Source: Soonwooa sp. (GTDB taxonomy: Bacteria > Bacteroidota > Bacteroidia > Flavobacteriales > Weeksellaceae). From it: a stretch of 64,000 bases of DNA. Positions 62,262-64,000 of the stretch are shown in pieces. Every line of letters begins with the position of its first letter. The stretch's first letter is position 1. The position numbers were made by a program, and so were the translations under genes. The notes below the pieces were generated by a model, which was given only the letters and a program-made list of their open reading frames with translations, was not told where the DNA came from and searched no databases. The DNA lies in assembly GCF_030151385.1 (NCBI RefSeq), contig NZ_JASLDS010000046.1, positions 62,001-126,000 of the forward strand, written 5' to 3'.

Positions 62262-62858
62262 ATGCGAAACTGTGTATTTCTAGTTTTTATTATTTGCTTT
62301 CGAAGTTGTGCAAAACAAGAAGTAAAAACGAGTAAAAATGAAGAATATCAACAACTTTTAGTCGATGTATTAGAACCCAAAACTGGTATTATTGATACGC
62401 TTCAAGTTCCAAAATACATAAAATCAGAAGTCGCTACAATTTCGAAATTAAACTATTTTTCAAATGGTATTTCTGGTAAAGGTGATGTAGAAGAAGATAA
62501 GATACCGCCCTATTCAACTTTTATTGAACTTAAAAATAAGGCGTCACTAACAGATTTACAAAAACTAACATCCAATAAAAATGGTGTTGTTGCTTTCTAT
62601 GCACAACTAGCAATTTCGGAAAACAATCCAAATGTTATTCCTATCGTTTTCTCAAATTTCTTAGAAAAAAACAACAAAATATTTTCAAGGAGAGGTTGTC
62701 TGGTTGGAGAAGTAGAAACTTCGGAATTATTTTATGACGAGTTTTCTCACTTTAATCTTAGTTCCGAATTAGCAGCAGAAATATCAAAAATTGCGCTACA
62801 ACATAGAAATACAACAAAATATGTTTTCACATTAGAAAAACGAAAAATACCTAATTGA
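62262..62858 (+). CDS. Small lipoprotein of unknown function
   Basis: 198 residues from ATG 62262 (MRNCVFLVFIICFRSCAK), one base after the thyA stop. The in-frame ATG at 62250 lies inside thyA and is less likely. The lipobox-like FRSC suggests a lipoprotein with Cys at residue 15. The body has helical repeats (TDLQKLTSNKNGVVAFYAQLAISENN, PNVIPIVFSNFLEKNNKIF), reminiscent of HEAT-type repeats. No known family. It is probably transcribed with thyA. Confidence 0.65.
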   Translation: MRNCVFLVFIICFRSCAKQEVKTSKNEEYQQLLVDVLEPKTGIIDTLQVPKYIKSEVATISKLNYFSNGISGKGDVEEDKIPPYSTFIELKNKASLTDLQKLTSNKNGVVAFYAQLAISENNPNVIPIVFSNFLEKNNKIFSRRGCLVGEVETSELFYDEFSHFNLSSELAAEISKIALQHRNTTKYVFTLEKRKIPN

Positions 62859-62864
62859 TAATTG

Positions 62865-62893
62865 AGCCCACGGTTTAAACCATGGGCTTTTTG
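62865..62893 (+). terminator. Palindrome and terminator before the IS200-like transposase
   Basis: AGCCCACGGTTT / AAACCATGGGCT is a 24-bp palindrome with one mismatch pair, followed by five T. It ends the thyA-lipoprotein transcript. It also lies immediately before the transposase gene, where IS200-type elements have a hairpin, so it may be part of that element. Confidence 0.75.
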
Positions 62894-62911
62894 TATATTT
62901 AATAAAAAATC

Positions 62912-63349
62912 ATGTCACATTCATTCAACAAAATATGGATACATGCGATTTGGTCAACCAAAGAACGAGCTCATTTAATAAATTCAAATATTGAATATCA
63001 AATCCACCAATATTTAAAATCTGAATTGGAAAATATGGGTTGCAAAGTGAGTATTATTAATGGAATGCCCGATCATATACATTGTTTGTTTTTATTGAAC
63101 CGACAGAAATCTATCGCGGAAGTTATCAAACAAGTTAAAGGCACATCCTCACATTTCATCAATCAAAATAACATAACCGAAGACAAATTCTCATGGCAAA
63201 CTGGTTACGCTGCATATTCAGTTTCGGAATCTGTTATGCAAAAAGTTTATCACTATATTAAAAATCAGAAAGTTCATCATGCTCAAAAATCTTTCAATCA
63301 AGAATTTGATGAATTTTTAAAACTAAATGGACTTCAACTTGAAGAATAA
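62912..63349 (+). mobile_element. IS200/IS605-type transposase (Y1 family)
   Basis: 145 residues. It has the HUH motif in MPDHIHCLFLL (His-Ile-His) and the catalytic Tyr in SVMQKVYHYIKNQ, the signature of single-tyrosine TnpA enzymes that move single-stranded DNA. The size suits IS200-like or RAYT proteins. No TnpB partner is seen. It is intact, so it may still be active. Element boundaries cannot be fixed from one copy; the palindrome at 62865-62888 is the likely left hairpin. Confidence 0.88.
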
Positions 63350-63421
63350 ATAACACAATTTATGACTGCTGTTTGTAATATTTAATTCAATTTTGATACT
63401 TATCTAAAAATACAACTGAGA

Positions 63422-64000
63422 ATGAAAAAAAAGCTCTTCATTATTTTTGCATTTTTTTGTGTATTAATCGGTCTTTATCCATCGATTTATTTTTTAATAG
63501 ATCGTAGTTTTGGACTGCTTCGTTTTAAAGATCAAGACACCTTACAAAACCTATTTTGGAATATTGGTTTCTACACACACATCATTTTTGGAGGACTCGC
63601 TTTGTTAATTGGCTGGATTCAGTTTGTTCCAAAATGGAGAAACAAGAATCTAAAGCGACATCGGAAAATTGGTCAACTATATATCATTTTTGTCTTACTC
63701 AGTTCTGTTGCAGGAATCGGAATTGCGACAAAAGCAACAGGCGGAATTGTTCCTGCGCTTGGTTTCGCTTCACTTGGTATTATTTGGTTTTGCACCACTC
63801 TACTAGCATTTACTGCTATTAAAAAAGGAAATCTAATAAAACATCAAAAGCTAATGGTATACAGCTATGCCGCATGTTTTTCTGCGGTTACATTAAGAAT
63901 TTATTTGCCGATACTTCAAGTCATTTTCAATGATTTTGTGAAAGCTTATTGCATTGTTGCTTGGCTATGTTGGATTCCAAACATTATCTTTGCTTATATT
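63422..64000 (+). CDS. DUF2306 membrane protein, 3' end missing
   Basis: 193 codons from ATG 63422 (MKKKLFIIFAFFCVLIGLYPSIYFLI) to the right window edge with no stop. About six hydrophobic segments are seen. A segment HRKIGQLYIIFVLLSSVAGIG and the later KHQKLMVYSYAACFSAVTLRIYLP match the DUF2306 pattern, with His residues that could bind haem or metal. The function of the family is unknown. No signal other than membrane helices. The frame continues beyond the window. Confidence 0.78.
   Translation, partial: MKKKLFIIFAFFCVLIGLYPSIYFLIDRSFGLLRFKDQDTLQNLFWNIGFYTHIIFGGLALLIGWIQFVPKWRNKNLKRHRKIGQLYIIFVLLSSVAGIGIATKATGGIVPALGFASLGIIWFCTTLLAFTAIKKGNLIKHQKLMVYSYAACFSAVTLRIYLPILQVIFNDFVKAYCIVAWLCWIPNIIFAYI

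Overview
The window is AT-rich bacterial DNA whose gene content points to a gliding-type Bacteroidota, most likely a Weeksellaceae/Chryseobacterium-like flavobacterium. Evidence is the type IX secretion (T9SS) and gliding genes (gldJ, porU, porV, gldB, gldC), several secreted proteins with T9SS type A C-terminal sorting domains, SusC/BtuB-type TonB receptors, and promoter boxes of the Bacteroidota form TAnnTTTG. The genus is an inference from gene content and order. I found no rRNA, tRNA, CRISPR array, replication origin or prophage.

Layout. 1-9.2 kb: SRPBCC protein (cut by the window edge), Nudix hydrolase, murF, gldJ, then divergent porU-porV. 9.2-15.8 kb: FUSC membrane protein, two T9SS-exported proteins and a phosphopantetheinyl transferase. 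15.9-22.2 kb: a small membrane protein and a three-gene RND efflux operon. 22.3-29.4 kb: ahcY, a BspA-like 25-residue-repeat surface protein flanked by two near-identical terminators, yiaA, a TMEM175-like channel, a short FUSC protein and pepD. 29.4-36.0 kb: DUF3060 protein, a secreted M4 metalloprotease, radA and an unusual conserved orphan. 36.1-43.1 kb: a cobalamin-riboswitch operon on the minus strand with btuB, a BtuG-like propeller lipoprotein, another surface lipoprotein and a T9SS-exported DUF5074 protein.

43.3-48.9 kb is an accessory zone after acpH. It holds small unrelated minus-strand genes (CPBP protease, DUF6624, PH-like membrane protein, SGNH hydrolase/GGCT pair, DinB). The genes are separated by recurring attC-like hairpins, the acpH 3' end is duplicated in decayed form, and fragments of one lost gene occur three times. 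49.0-51.9 kb is a minus-strand operon GNAT-nadE-barnase-archaemetzincin-barstar. 52.0-54.7 kb has gldBC, a heptanucleotide minisatellite and a cystathionine gamma-synthase gene. 54.8-58.6 kb encodes a beta-helix lipoprotein and a TonB receptor. 58.8-64 kb has a Sua5/YrdC protein, a MITE-like element, cca, thyA, a small lipoprotein, an IS200-like transposase and a DUF2306 membrane protein cut by the window edge.

The genes work together mainly around the cell surface: GldB/C/J and PorU/PorV belong to the gliding/T9SS machinery that would export and anchor the five CTD-bearing proteins seen here. The B12 operon joins classical TonB uptake to a secreted partner. The most interesting unexplained parts are the cassette-like zone at 43.8-48.4 kb and the barnase/metalloprotease/barstar operon.
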